Assembly: GCA_963846005.1 (NCBI GenBank)
Contig: CAWJUH010000005.1
Span: 248,001-312,000, forward strand
Origin: CAVSUR01 sp963846005
Lineage (GTDB): Bacteria > Actinomycetota > Actinomycetes > Streptosporangiales > Streptosporangiaceae
Direction of reading: 5' to 3'
Length of the DNA stretch: 64,000 nucleotides
Part shown: piece by piece, positions 1-7,797 of the stretch
Layout of the letters: each line of letters begins with the position of its first letter
How positions within the stretch are numbered: position 1 is the stretch's first letter
Program-made: the position numbers and the translations under genes
Notes under the pieces: model-generated
Database searches by the model: none
Told to the model about the DNA's origin: nothing
What the model saw: the letters and a program-made list of their open reading frames with translations, nothing else

Positions 1-519
1 GCGCAGGGCAAGGACACGCTGGTCATCTATAGCTTCATGTTCCCGCGCTCCGCGGCCGACACCAGGCCGGGGCCTGCGGAGGGCGAGATGGCACGGCTGC
101 CACTGGCTGAGACACCGTGCCCATCGTGCACCTCGATTCTCGATTCGCTCGACGGTGCTGCGCCTCATCTCGCCCAGCGGCTCAGCCTCGTCGTGGTCGC
201 CAAGTCAGATCCGGCCCGGATCGGCAGCTTCGCCCATGATCGCGGCTGGCGTCATCTGAGGCTTTTGTCCTCCCGGCATAACACCTACAACCGCGACTAC
301 CGCGCGGAAACGCCAGAAGGTGCCCAGCTTCCGTTCCTGAACGTGTTCACCCGCGACAGCGGCGGGTTTCGGCATCGGTGGGGCACGGAGCTGTTGTTCG
401 CGCCTGGAACCGAGGGCGAGGAAACCCGCCACGTGGATTCAATCTGGCCGGTGTGGAATGTCCTCGACATGACGCCGGCCGGCCGCGGCCCGGACTTCCT
501 CGCGCTGCGCTACGAATAG
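1..519 (+). CDS. DUF899 family thioredoxin-like protein, 5' partial
   Basis: The reading frame is open from the first base of the window, so the start lies upstream; 172 residues are visible. A CPSC dithiol motif sits about 40 residues in, followed by a thioredoxin-like stretch. The C-terminal part has the W-H-L-R, N-Y-R-D and P-V-W-N-V-L-D-M-T-P patterns typical of DUF899 proteins, which are predicted dithiol-disulfide oxidoreductases. The stop at 517-519 gives the usual DUF899 C-terminus. The function is inferred from the family only. The gene lies just upstream of rnpB, with a 316-bp gap that holds no convincing gene. Confidence 0.85.
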   Translation, partial: AQGKDTLVIYSFMFPRSAADTRPGPAEGEMARLPLAETPCPSCTSILDSLDGAAPHLAQRLSLVVVAKSDPARIGSFAHDRGWRHLRLLSSRHNTYNRDYRAETPEGAQLPFLNVFTRDSGGFRHRWGTELLFAPGTEGEETRHVDSIWPVWNVLDMTPAGRGPDFLALRYE

Positions 520-835
520 CGAGCACATGCAGGTCTCTACCGCTGGCGTTCAAGCTCATCGGGAAGCGCGAGCACGGCGGCGCCAGGTGCCGGAGCCGGA
601 GATGGTCACGGCCGCCTCGGCGCCCGGCGCGGACTGACGCGCGGTCCGGAAAGCACGGTGCCTCAATCCAGTGCAGGTCCCCGCAGGATGCCTGAGGCGC
701 GCTGGCAATGCCTGCATTTCGCTGGCATTGGACAGCAATACGTCGACACCGCGCAGCTCCAGGACGTCCTGGGCGTGCGCTGAGCGGCGGCGGAACTGGC
801 CTGGCCCGCGCTCAGCCCCTAAGCTTGATCGCAGC
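520..835. other. intergenic region with no supported gene
   Basis: This stretch between the DUF899 gene and rnpB contains only short overlapping open frames on both strands, none with a recognisable domain or a convincing ribosome binding site. It should contain the rnpB promoter, but I cannot assign boxes with confidence. Confidence 0.5.
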
Positions 836-1251
836 GGCGGGCGAGCCGGCCGGGCGGCCGCGGCGCTGACCGGTACGCCGGGAGCGCCGAGGAAGGTCCG
901 GGCTCCGCAGGGCAGGGTGGTCGGTAACACCGACCCGGGGTGACCCGCGGGACAGTGCCACAGAAAACAGACCGCCCCCGGTCCGTCCGGGGGTAAGGGT
1001 GAAACGGTGGTGTAAGAGACCACCAGCGCCCGGAGTGATCCGGGCGGCTCGGTAAACCCCACCCGGAGCAAGGCCAAGAAGGGAACCGCGCTCGGTGTAG
1101 CTGCGGGACCCGCGCGAGCGTTCGAGGGCGGCCCGCCCGATGCTCGCGGGTAGGCCGCACGAGGCTGCCGGCAACGGCAGTCCTAGATGGATGGCCGCCG
1201 GCCCGCGCGAGCGGGTGCACAGAACCCGGCCTACAGGCCGACTCGCCCGCC
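836..1251 (+). ncRNA. rnpB: RNase P RNA (type A), M1-like ribozyme
   Basis: This is the catalytic RNA of RNase P, which matures tRNA 5' ends. The 5' and 3' ends pair perfectly (GGCGGGCGAG at 836-845 with CTCGCCCGCC at 1242-1251), forming helix P1. Conserved blocks are easy to see: the CR-I block near 890-907, GGGCAGGGTGGT, GACAGTGCCACAGAAA near 950-965, the GTAAGGGTGAAACGGTGGTG block, AAACCCCACCCGGAGCAAGG, GGTAGGCCGCACGAGGC, TAGATGGATG, and the 3' CR-V block ACAGAACCCGGCCTACAGG. The length of about 416 nt is normal for Actinomycetota. The CR-I block reads GAGGAAGGTCC where GAGGAAAGTCC is nearly universal. The 3' end doubles as a putative integration site. Confidence 0.95.
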
Positions 1252-1269
1252 GCCTGAGCCGCTGACCTG
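1224..1269 (+). repeat. putative attL: rnpB 3' end, copy 1
   Basis: These 46 bases cover the last 28 bases of rnpB plus 18 bases downstream. They are repeated at 6879-6924 with a single mismatch (G/T at 1261). A duplicated 3' end of a structural RNA gene in the same orientation is the classic footprint of site-specific integration by a tyrosine recombinase. Confidence 0.8.
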
Positions 1270-1322
1270 CGGCGCTGTCTAGCGTGATCTTCGCCAGGGC
1301 ACATTCCGGGCACATCTGAAAC

Positions 1323-1377
1323 TCAGCGGCCCGGCCGGGCCGACCGGAAGGCCTTGTCCAGAGCGTCCCGAGCAGCA
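1323..1377 (-). pseudogene. tyrosine recombinase C-terminal remnant
   Basis: On the minus strand this reads A-A-R-D-A-L-D-K-A-F-R-S-A-R-P-G-R then a stop, resembling the last residues of actinobacterial phage-type integrases. The DNA is similar to the integrase tail at about 6985-7020, sharing the GACCGGAA...CTTGTC..GAGCGTC pattern. The catalytic domain is missing and the open frame merges into unrelated sequence, so this is only a scar. Its position directly after the rnpB 3' end fits an integrase gene that once bordered an attachment site. Confidence 0.5.
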
Positions 1378-1387
1378 GCCGAGACAC

Positions 1388-1819
1388 AACGCCGCGTCCT
1401 GGAAGCGGCCTACCGGGACCCGCTCACACCGGACCAGATGACCGAGCTATGGCCCACGGGCCCGACCTTCGGCGGATCAGGCCCCAGCCCGCAACTCGCG
1501 TAACCCCTCGACCTGTTTAGACCTTCTCCACAGGGTCAAGGGCGCGCCACGGCGCGCCGGGCCGTTCCGGCCCCCGGCCGATTCCGTGCGGGAATCGCGA
1601 CGCGCCGCGGGAGTCGTGAGGCGGCGTGAGGTCGGCCGTCTGGAGCTGCGGGATAGCGGCGGGGCTGCTCGGCGACTCCGGGGCGGCGGCCTGCCCGCGA
1701 CCTATGGGCGGTAGCCCTCCGGTCGCGGGCGCCGCCGCCGGTCGCCAGCCCCGCACCCGCAGGCAGGTGGTACCGGGCCGCAACGGTCCCGCAGCGCCGC
1801 GCCCGTACGGATGTCCGGG
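1388..1819. other. gene-poor stretch with short palindromic GC tracts
   Basis: I see no supported gene here. A short plus-strand frame ends at 1503 and has no recognisable domain. The stretch GGGTCAAGGGCGCGCC near 1530-1545 resembles TGTCAAGGGCGCGCCC at about 1863-1878, so this area may hold end sequences of decayed mobile elements. Confidence 0.35.
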
Positions 1820-1870
1820 CCGTCCTCCGGTCGCCGGGCAGTCTCTTACCGTGAAAGATCACTGTCAAGG
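1820..1870 (-). repeat. interspersed repeat family R, copy 1 (minus orientation)
   Basis: On the minus strand the copy begins CTTGACAGTGATCTTTCACGG and ends CGGAGGACGG. It faces copy 2 at 1916-1965 as an inverted pair separated by about 45 bases. The same block recurs at 2894 and 8536. Confidence 0.7.
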
Positions 1871-1915
1871 GCGCGCCCAAGGGAGCGTCGCTAAAGCGAT
1901 GGCGCAAGCGCCACC

Positions 1916-1965
1916 CTTGACAGTGATCTTCCCCGGCAAGACCTCGGCACCTATCAGGAGGACGG
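1916..1965 (+). repeat. interspersed repeat family R, copy 2
   Basis: The copy starts CTTGACAGTGATCTTCCCCG, continues GCAAGACCTCGGCACC and ends CAGGAGGACGG. With copy 1 it forms a large inverted repeat that could be the fused ends of a lost insertion sequence or a MITE-like element. Confidence 0.7.
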
Positions 1966-2008
1966 GGAAGAATGCGTTAGCCTGCGCGAACTGCCTGGCC
2001 GCCGTTCC

Positions 2009-2806
2009 TTATGAGGCGAAGAATTCGACCAGGACGGGAGCGAGGGCTTCAGGGCTGACATTGTGGCTCTGGCCTGGCATGGTGCGCAGCTCGGCGTGCG
2101 GTATCGCCCGGGCCAGCGTCCGGGCCGTGTCGCTCATGAAGGGGAAGCTCGCGTCGCCGTACATCACGAGCGTGGGCACTCCGACCTGCGCCGCTCGTTG
2201 CGCGGGCACTGCTGCGTCCGTGCCCAGGATGGCGGTGTGGTCATAGCCGAGCGTCGGCGCGACGGCCTCCATGCCGGGCCAGAATGGCGCTTTGCGCATA
2301 CCCTCGATCTGGTCGGCGGGCATCCCGGTACATGCCATGAACAGCGCTACCGCGTCCCCGCGGCGATCAGCGGCCAGCGCTTCGGTGAGCTGGCTGATGT
2401 ATTGTCTCCAGGCCTTGCGGGCGGCAGGGTCATCGTTGTAGGGAGGCTCGTACATGGCGAGCTTGCTGACCTGCGCGCCGAGCGCTACTGCCGATTCCAT
2501 GGCCAGCGAGGCGCCCGAGGAGTGGCCGTACAGGCAGGCCGTTCCGCCCGCAGCCTCGATCAGCGCCGCGAGGTCCTCGATCTCCCGCCCGACCGCGTAG
2601 GGCTGAGTGTCCCCGCTGTCTCCCCGGCCCCGCCGGTCATAGCAGTACACCGTGAAGTGCGACGCCAGGAGCCTCGCCAGCTCCGGCTTGGAGCCCGACG
2701 AGCGAGCTTGCATGGCGCCATCGACCAGGATCAGGGCCGGTCCGCCGCCCAGCCTGTCGTAGGCGATCTTGGTGGCATCAGCTGAGCTGACGATGTCCAC
2801 GGCCAA
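2009..2806 (-). CDS. alpha/beta hydrolase
   Basis: This is a complete 265-residue alpha/beta-hydrolase fold protein, probably cytoplasmic. The nucleophile elbow is G-H-S-S-G with Ser96. The likely acid is Asp218 (Y-G-D-A) and the general base His248 (Q-S-H-N), giving a full catalytic triad in the right order and spacing. The Y-D-R-R-G-R-G-D-S-G motif near residue 56-64 is typical of haloperoxidase/esterase-like members. The ATG at 2806 gives the usual MxxDxVxSxDxTxIAYDRxG N-terminus. The substrate cannot be predicted. It lies inside the putative rnpB-integrated segment, between repeat copies 2 and 3. Confidence 0.9.
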   Translation of the reverse strand: MAVDIVSSADATKIAYDRLGGGPALILVDGAMQARSSGSKPELARLLASHFTVYCYDRRGRGDSGDTQPYAVGREIEDLAALIEAAGGTACLYGHSSGASLAMESAVALGAQVSKLAMYEPPYNDDPAARKAWRQYISQLTEALAADRRGDAVALFMACTGMPADQIEGMRKAPFWPGMEAVAPTLGYDHTAILGTDAAVPAQRAAQVGVPTLVMYGDASFPFMSDTARTLARAIPHAELRTMPGQSHNVSPEALAPVLVEFFAS

Positions 2807-2893
2807 CTCCTTCCGCGTGCCCGCCTCGCCGAATCCGACGCACCGGCGCGCTGGTTCTCATCGGCCGGCCCTCGATGTCAACAACCGCAGACC

Positions 2894-2945
2894 CTTGCAA
2901 GTGATCTTCCACGGCAAGACCTCGGCAGCTAACAGGAGAACGGGG
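2894..2945 (+). repeat. interspersed repeat family R, copy 3
   Basis: The core GTGATCTTCCACGGCAAGAC, followed by CTCGGCAGCTAACAGGAGAAC and GGGG, matches copies 2 and 4 with a few substitutions. It lies about 90 bases upstream of the hydrolase start. Confidence 0.7.
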
Positions 2946-2990
2946 GCTAAGTGGTCGGTGCGAGGTCTTTGAGCAGGTCGCGAACTCTGT

Positions 2991-4037
2991 TTACCGGTGC
3001 GGGGCGAGGATGGCGTGGTGATCGGCGCCTGCGCGGGGCTGTGGGTCGGCGTGCACGAGCGCGGCGGCCAGGCGGGGCAGGGCGTGCAGCAGGTCGTGCT
3101 CGGCGTTGACTGCCACCTGGTGAGCCTGGATGGCGCTGGTGTCAGCGTCCACTATGACCTCGCACTCGGCGCGGAGCTGGTGGCCGATCCAGCGCAAGCG
3201 GACCTGGCCGACGCCGAGCACCCCGGGAGTGGCATGCAGGGTGTGCTCGGCCTGGCTGACCAAGGCGGGGTCGACGGCGTCCATCAGCCGCCGGTAGATC
3301 TCGCGGCCGGCCTGCCACAGCACGGACAAGATGGCCACGGTGATCAGCAGACCGACGGCTGGGTCGGCCCAGTTCCAGCCCAGCGCGATCCCGCTGACGC
3401 CGAGCAGCACGGCGAGGGAGGTGAATCCGTCGGTGCGGGCATGCAGCCCGTCGGCGATCAGCGCGGCTGAGCCGATCTTGCGGCCGACCCGGATGCGGTA
3501 CCGGGCGACCAGCTCGTTGCCCGCGAACCCCGCCAGCGCGGCAGCGGCAACCGCTGCCAGGCTGGAGACCGGGTGCGGGTGCGCCAGCCGGGTCACCGCC
3601 GCGTAGGCGGCCAGGGCCGAGGACGCGGCGATGAGGACGACGATCACCACCCCGGCCAGGTCCTCGGCCCGCCCGTACCCGTAGGTGTAGCGGCGGGTGG
3701 GCGGCCTTCTGCCCGCCAGGAAAGCGATGCCCAGCGGCACCGCGGTGAGTGCGTCCACGGCGTTGTGCAGCGTGTCGCCCAGCAGCGCCACCGACCCGGA
3801 GACCGCCACCACAATGGCCTGGATGACCGCAGTGGCACCGAGCACGGCCAAGGAGATCCACAGCGCCCGCATGCCCTCGGCGCTGGCCTCCATAGCCGCA
3901 TCAACCTTGTCCGCGGCTTCATGGGAGTGCGGGCGCAGCAAGTGCCGCAACCGCGACAACGCCCTTTTGCTGTGGGCGTGATCGTGGTCGTGGCCGCCCG
4001 CATGATCATGATGATGGCCAGGGTGCGGGTCGCTCAT
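2991..4037 (-). CDS. cation diffusion facilitator (zinc-type CDF) transporter
   Basis: This 348-residue inner-membrane protein exports divalent metal, most likely Zn2+, by proton antiport. Residues 5-23 are a His/Asp-rich tail typical of zinc CDFs. Six membrane segments follow, with HxxxD metal sites in TM2 (His91-Asp95, L-L-G-D-T-L-H-N-A-V-D) and TM5 (His199-Asp203, A-D-G-L-H-A-R-T-D). The C-terminal domain of about 80 residues matches the cytoplasmic ferredoxin-like dimerisation domain. I chose the ATG at 4037 because the frame upstream of it is low-complexity shadow sequence; an ATG at 4049 is an alternative. It diverges from a second, broken CDF gene at 4179, suggesting a metal-homeostasis pair. 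Confidence 0.9.
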   Translation of the reverse strand: MSDPHPGHHHDHAGGHDHDHAHSKRALSRLRHLLRPHSHEAADKVDAAMEASAEGMRALWISLAVLGATAVIQAIVVAVSGSVALLGDTLHNAVDALTAVPLGIAFLAGRRPPTRRYTYGYGRAEDLAGVVIVVLIAASSALAAYAAVTRLAHPHPVSSLAAVAAAALAGFAGNELVARYRIRVGRKIGSAALIADGLHARTDGFTSLAVLLGVSGIALGWNWADPAVGLLITVAILSVLWQAGREIYRRLMDAVDPALVSQAEHTLHATPGVLGVGQVRLRWIGHQLRAECEVIVDADTSAIQAHQVAVNAEHDLLHALPRLAAALVHADPQPRAGADHHAILAPHR

Positions 4038-4178
4038 GACAGTCAGCATGCATGAGCAGGCCCGTTGCAGCACCTCGACAACAGCGACCTGGGCGCAGAT
4101 GCGAAACAGCCGCAGACATGTCCTGGGCATCACAGGGCCGAAGTTGCCTTGACGGCGGGCCGCGACCATCCTGGCTGG

Positions 4179-5100
4179 ATGCACAAGACCGCCGGGCTGC
4201 GCGACCCGGCTGCTGAGTTCCCGCTGCCGCGCATCCGCGACGACGCGAAGGACCGCCGGGCGGCCAACCGGGCGGTGGCGGTCAGCGCGATCGGGCTGGC
4301 CGCGACCGGCTTGATCGAGCTGGCCCTGGCTATCGTGACCGGCTCGGTGGGGCTGCTGGGCGATGCGATTCATAACCTGTCCGATGTATCGACCAGCGCC
4401 GTGGTGTTCCTGGGTTCCGGCTGTCGCGGCGGCCGCCGACCGAACGCTACCCCTACGGCCTGGAGCGCGCCGAGGACCTGGCCGGGATCGGGATCGCCGT
4501 GGTGATCTGGGCCAGCGCCCTGTTCGCCGGGTATGAGAGCATCCGCAAGCTGGTCGAGCACGGCCACACAACCGACGTGGGTGCGGGCATCGCCGGAGCG
4601 GTCATCGGTATCATCGGCAACCAGGTGGTGGCCCGCTACAAGCTGTCATCGGCAGGAGGATCGGCTCGGCCACGCTGATCGCCGACGCCCGGCATTCCTG
4701 GCTAGATGCGCTATCTTCCGCCGGAGCGCTGGCCGGGCTGATCGCCGTGGCTCTCGGCCAGTCCTGGGGCGACCCGGTGGCCGGGCTCGCGGTCACCGCG
4801 TTCATCTGCCACGTCGGCTACGAGGTCACTGCCGATGTCGTGCACCGTCTTGCTGACGGCATCGACCCGTCCGTCATTACTGCCGCCGAGACGGCCGCCG
4901 GGTCGGTGCCCGGGGTCGAGCATGCCCACGCCCGGGCCCGCTGGACCGGCCGCACCCTGCGGGTCGAAATCGAAGGATGGGTAGAGCCTGACATGGCCGC
5001 CCGCGACGCCGACGCCCTCGGCCGCCAGGTCGCCCAGGCCCTCGCCCGGCAGCTCCCCGAGGCAGGCAGCTTCACCTGGACCACCCGCGCCGCGCCCTGA
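4179..5100 (+). pseudogene. frameshifted second CDF metal transporter
   Basis: Three consecutive frames together encode one CDF protein of about 300 residues. The first frame ends in the TM2 site L-L-G-D-A-I-H-N-L-S-D and continues V-V-F-L-G. Near 4413 the frame must change to reach F-R-L-S-R-R-P-P-T-E-R-Y-P-Y-G-L-E-R-A-E-D-L. A second change near 4650 leads to I-G-R-R-I-G-S-A-T-L-I-A-D-A-R-H-S-W-L-D (TM5 HxxxD site) and then the normal C-terminal domain, ending at 5100. Both metal sites survive and there are no in-frame stops apart from the shifts, so the damage is recent or is sequencing error. It is divergent from the intact CDF gene. Confidence 0.8.
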
Positions 5101-5543
5101 CGGTCCAGGGGCGAGTAACCAAGTGAGTAACTATCGCCACCGACAAAGACGGACGCCCACCGACCTTGATGGATGATGCCGCGCTGGCCAGCCGCAAGTT
5201 GACCGAGGCAGTTCACATCGATAGCTGGCTCCGGGACGAAGAGGCCGGTCGACACCCACCACTGACACCAACGAACTCGGATGCTTGCGGCCTCCTGCGG
5301 ACGGCCGGGAGCGGGTTTCCCAGGCCAGATACGTTGCCGGACACATGGTGCGGATTTTGCAAGCAGGGGTTCGCTCAGCGATCAGGGGACTTGCTACGAG
5401 GCGGGCGGGTTCTGCCGGGACAGCGACCAGGGCACAAGCGGAAGCACCGGAATGACACGACGGTCAACCCGCGGACAAACGACGGCTGGCGCATGGGAGC
5501 CATGCTGAGCCAGTGCCGAGGTTATGAAATCTGGTCGACGCTG
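5101..5543. other. gene-free stretch
   Basis: Several short open frames overlap here on both strands, but none shows a domain, consistent codon bias or a good start. The base composition is less extreme than in the flanking genes, in keeping with accessory DNA. I see no RNA gene. Confidence 0.5.
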
Positions 5544-5810
5544 CTAGCCGGTGCGACCGCACTGCGCTGCCGCTTCTGGCGTGCGGTGATTCACCGGGCA
5601 GGTGCCATGACGATAGACCGGCGCCTTGGACTTCGGCCTTGGCTTGGTGTTCAGCGACCGCTCCACGCCGTAGACGGCGTTGCTGACCGGGTGCATCGCT
5701 CGGCGGGCCCGCTTGACCGCCTTCGGCGTGACGGCCCGCTTCACCGCACGGCCGGGATGCATCACCCGGCGCACGCCGCGCGGGATGAACAGCCGTGATA
5801 GGAATCCCAT
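5544..5810 (-). CDS. small basic protein with C-terminal CPVNHRTPEAAAQC motif
   Basis: This 88-residue protein is strongly basic in its first 65 residues (many R/K with regularly spaced P and V-R-R, V-K-R, A-R-R patterns). It ends with H-G-T-C-P-V-N-H-R-T-P-E-A-A-A-Q-C, a Cys/His arrangement that could bind a metal. I recall similar short proteins of unknown role in actinobacterial accessory regions. No function is known. The start at 5810 has only a weak ribosome binding site. The conserved C-terminal motif is the main reason for calling it a gene. Confidence 0.55.
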   Translation of the reverse strand: MGFLSRLFIPRGVRRVMHPGRAVKRAVTPKAVKRARRAMHPVSNAVYGVERSLNTKPRPKSKAPVYRHGTCPVNHRTPEAAAQCGRTG

Positions 5811-5885
5811 CCGCCGAGCGTAGATCCTTTGCCAGACCAGCGGCTCTGTTATTCATACGCGGAGCCGAAGACGTTCCGGCTAGTG

Positions 5886-6542
5886 TCACGCTGGTTCCCA
5901 GCGCCAGCCGTCGTTGTCCTCGCAGATGATCGGGTTGCCGTTTGCGTCGATGCCGTGCATGCCGTGATCGGCTTCGGGGCAGTATTCGCCAGCGCGGTAG
6001 CAGTTTCCGGTTGATGCACGCGGATAGCAGCCTGCTGGCGGCGGGCTGATCGGCGGTGAGCTGTGTGGCGGCCTGGGCGACGGCGAACTAGCCGAGGGCC
6101 TGGGCGCAGGGGAGCTACGCGTCGGGGACGGGCTCGGCGATCCAGGATGGGCCCGCTTCCGGCGCGGCGTGAAAGATGTCGTGCAAGTGGCGGCGCGATG
6201 CCGCTGCACAACGGTCACTACAACCGGAACCCGGCGGCCATAGGTTGCCCCGCTGACGTGATAAGTGACATTGGCGCGCCCGTTAGTACTGGCATGGGCG
6301 AAGTAGGCCCGGTGGATGGTCTTGAAGAAGGCGACCGTGAATACCTTGACCGAGGGCTGGGTCCGCACGCGCACCACTGTCGTGGTGTAGCGCGCAGGCC
6401 GGGGATTGCTCACGACGGCGTGACACCACAGCGGCCGCGTCGCTGCCGTGAAGGCGGCGGGGCGGGCGGGCGGCGCTGCTGAGGCCGTCCCGCAGGCGGC
6501 GAGGGCCAGCATTGCAGGCAGGGCAAGAACGAGCTTCTTCAC
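5886..6542 (-). CDS. secreted lipoprotein, Pro/Ser-rich, hypothetical
   Basis: From a GTG at 6542 the protein is 218 residues and begins with K-K, a hydrophobic stretch and the lipobox L-A-A-C, so it is probably an acylated lipoprotein on the outer face of the membrane. A domain of about 100 residues with two Cys follows, then a Pro/Ser-rich linker that may span the cell wall. The C-terminal domain of about 45 residues is rich in Cys, Gly and Asp (C-Y-P-R-A-S-T-G-N-C-Y, G-E-Y-C, I-I-C-E-D-N-D-G-W-R-W-E), resembling small excalibur-like extracellular modules. The upstream ATG at 6620 would put 26 extra residues before the signal peptide, so the internal GTG is preferred. Confidence 0.65.
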   Translation of the reverse strand: MKKLVLALPAMLALAACGTASAAPPARPAAFTAATRPLWCHAVVSNPRPARYTTTVVRVRTQPSVKVFTVAFFKTIHRAYFAHASTNGRANVTYHVSGATYGRRVPVVVTVVQRHRAATCTTSFTPRRKRAHPGSPSPSPTRSSPAPRPSASSPSPRPPHSSPPISPPPAGCYPRASTGNCYRAGEYCPEADHGMHGIDANGNPIICEDNDGWRWEPA

Positions 6543-6754
6543 GGTGGGCAATACTATAGGTACGCTTAGTAGCAAGACTGGTGTTCGGCGTAACCGGACC
6601 AGCACTTGGCGCTGTGCCACACTCGTGCCACAGCAGCGCGATCCATACGCGCATCAACGGTCACTCACGCTCAATCAGACTGCGCTCAACTTGGCGATCC
6701 GCTGGTTCTCCCTACTCAATAGACGATCTTCTAAACAGCCGGTCACAAGATCAC

Positions 6755-6848
6755 AGGGCACATTCCGGGCACATGAAGCCAGCGACCGACTCGAGATGAT
6801 GAGAGTGGCCGCGATCGCAGCTCCAGGTCACGCGCCTTCCGCCCATGT
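6755..6848. repeat. accessory repeat B (about 83-94 bp), copy 1
   Basis: The first 20 bases (AGGGCACATTCCGGGCACAT) are identical to 1296-1315 near the first rnpB 3' end copy. The block 6766-6848 is similar to 9053-9135, sharing GATGAGAG, GCAGCTCCAGGTCACGC and CTTCCGCCCA. It does not code convincingly on either strand. Confidence 0.65.
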
Positions 6849-6878
6849 TGCTCCAGGTCACAAGACCCCAGGATCTAG

Positions 6879-6924
6879 ACCCGGCCTACAGGCCGACTCG
6901 CCCGCCGCCTGAGCCTCTGACCTG
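6879..6924 (+). repeat. putative attR: rnpB 3' end, copy 2
   Basis: This repeats 1224-1269 with one mismatch in 46 bases, starting at ACCCGGCCTACAGG. It lacks the rest of rnpB, so it is not a second gene. The separation of 5,655 bases defines a candidate integrated segment carrying the hydrolase, both CDF genes, the small basic protein and the lipoprotein. Confidence 0.8.
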
Positions 6925-6944
6925 GGGTTCAGCAATACTCAAGA

Positions 6945-7109
6945 TCACCTGGTGCACATCGGGTACACAAGCGCTGACCGGAATGCGTTGTCGAGCGCGT
7001 CGCGGGCCCGGCCGCTAGCCTCCCGGCACGAGGTGGCCGTAAAGATCAACCGTGGTCGTGATGGACTTGTGGCCAAGCCAGCGGGAGACCTCGGAGATCG
7101 GGGTGGCTA
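6945..7109 (-). pseudogene. tyrosine recombinase (integrase) C-terminal fragment, frameshifted
   Basis: The minus strand reads P-I-S-E-V-S-R-W-L-G-H-K-S-I-T-T-T-V-D-L then Y-G-H-L-V-P. This is the conserved end of phage-type integrases, with the catalytic H of L-G-H-K and the nucleophile Tyr of Y-G-H-L. One extra base near 7020 then shifts the frame into E-A-S-G-R-A-R-D-A-L-D-N-A-F-R-S-A-L and a stop at 6945. Everything upstream of the LGHK block has been replaced by the PepSY-like pseudogene. The tail lies 20 bases from the second rnpB 3'-end repeat, the normal position of an integrase relative to its att site. Confidence 0.75.
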
Positions 7110-7558
7110 GTCGTTGGCGCCGATGACCTTGAAGTCCTGGTTGACGAAGACGTGGTGCGGCCAGTTGACGCCGATGTAGCGGACCTCATACCCGCCGCCG
7201 CTCAGCTCCACAACACGGTCGACGACGCCCCCGGGTAGGCGGCCAGCGCAGCTTCCGTCGCCTTATTCGCTGTCGTTCCGCTGGCGAGCGTCCGCGACCC
7301 CTGAGCGTAGTCCGCCGGGATCTGACCGGCCGTCTTTGACGTGCTCGGTGCACCCTGCTGGAAGGAGGCCACCCCTGCCGCCAAGGAAGCCGCAGATCCT
7401 TCGCTACCAGCCGGTTGCGCGGTGACCTGCGTGGCCGTGATGGTCGTTGAGTTGACCGTCCCGAGTACGAGGACGGCCTCGCCTGTTGTAATGGCACTCG
7501 GCGAGGTCGAGGCCGTCTCCTTCTTGTACGTCGTGGAGGACGCCTCGTCGACGGTCAC
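7107..7558 (-). pseudogene. PepSY-like secreted protein, frameshifted and 5' truncated
   Basis: The first frame (7558 down to about 7230) encodes V-T-V-D-E-A-S-S-T-T-Y, then A-V-L-V-L-G-T-V-N-S-T-T-I-T-A-T-Q-V, a DUF5666-like beta stretch, followed by A-T-E-A-A-L-A-A-Y-P-G. At a run of five C's (7228-7232) the frame must shift by one to give V-V-D-R-V-V-E-L-S-G-G-G-Y, then Y-I-G-V-N-W-P-H-H-V-F-V-N and F-K-V-I-G-A-N-D, ending at 7107. That second half looks like a PepSY-type C-terminus. No signal peptide is present in frame upstream, although a candidate export sequence is visible in another frame near 7600-7700, so the gene has at least two lesions. Confidence 0.6.
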
Positions 7559-7797
7559 CTTCTGACCCGCTGATGAAGCATTTGTTGAGCTTCTTTCGTC
7601 GATGCTATAGATCTGAGGATGGCAGCCGACGCTGGAACTGCGATGGAAGCAACCCGGAAGGTTGGCGAGAGGTTGGCCGGCACAAGCTGAGGCTTAAGCC
7701 CTGGTACTAACTGCGATGACGGCAGGCATGCTGACTTCTCGACCGACGCGCCCAGCCCGCGTGCCATCGCTGGGCAGGGCGGCTAGGGTTTGGAGTT

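Noticed and set aside
1626..2246. Plus-strand open frame across repeats R1 and R2
   Set aside because: It runs through non-coding repeats and antisense to the hydrolase gene, with no domain or coherent codon bias.
4038..4571. N-terminal extension of the intact CDF transporter up to 4571
   Set aside because: The extension overlaps the divergent CDF gene and is Arg/Gly-rich shadow sequence; the His-rich family N-terminus begins at 4037.
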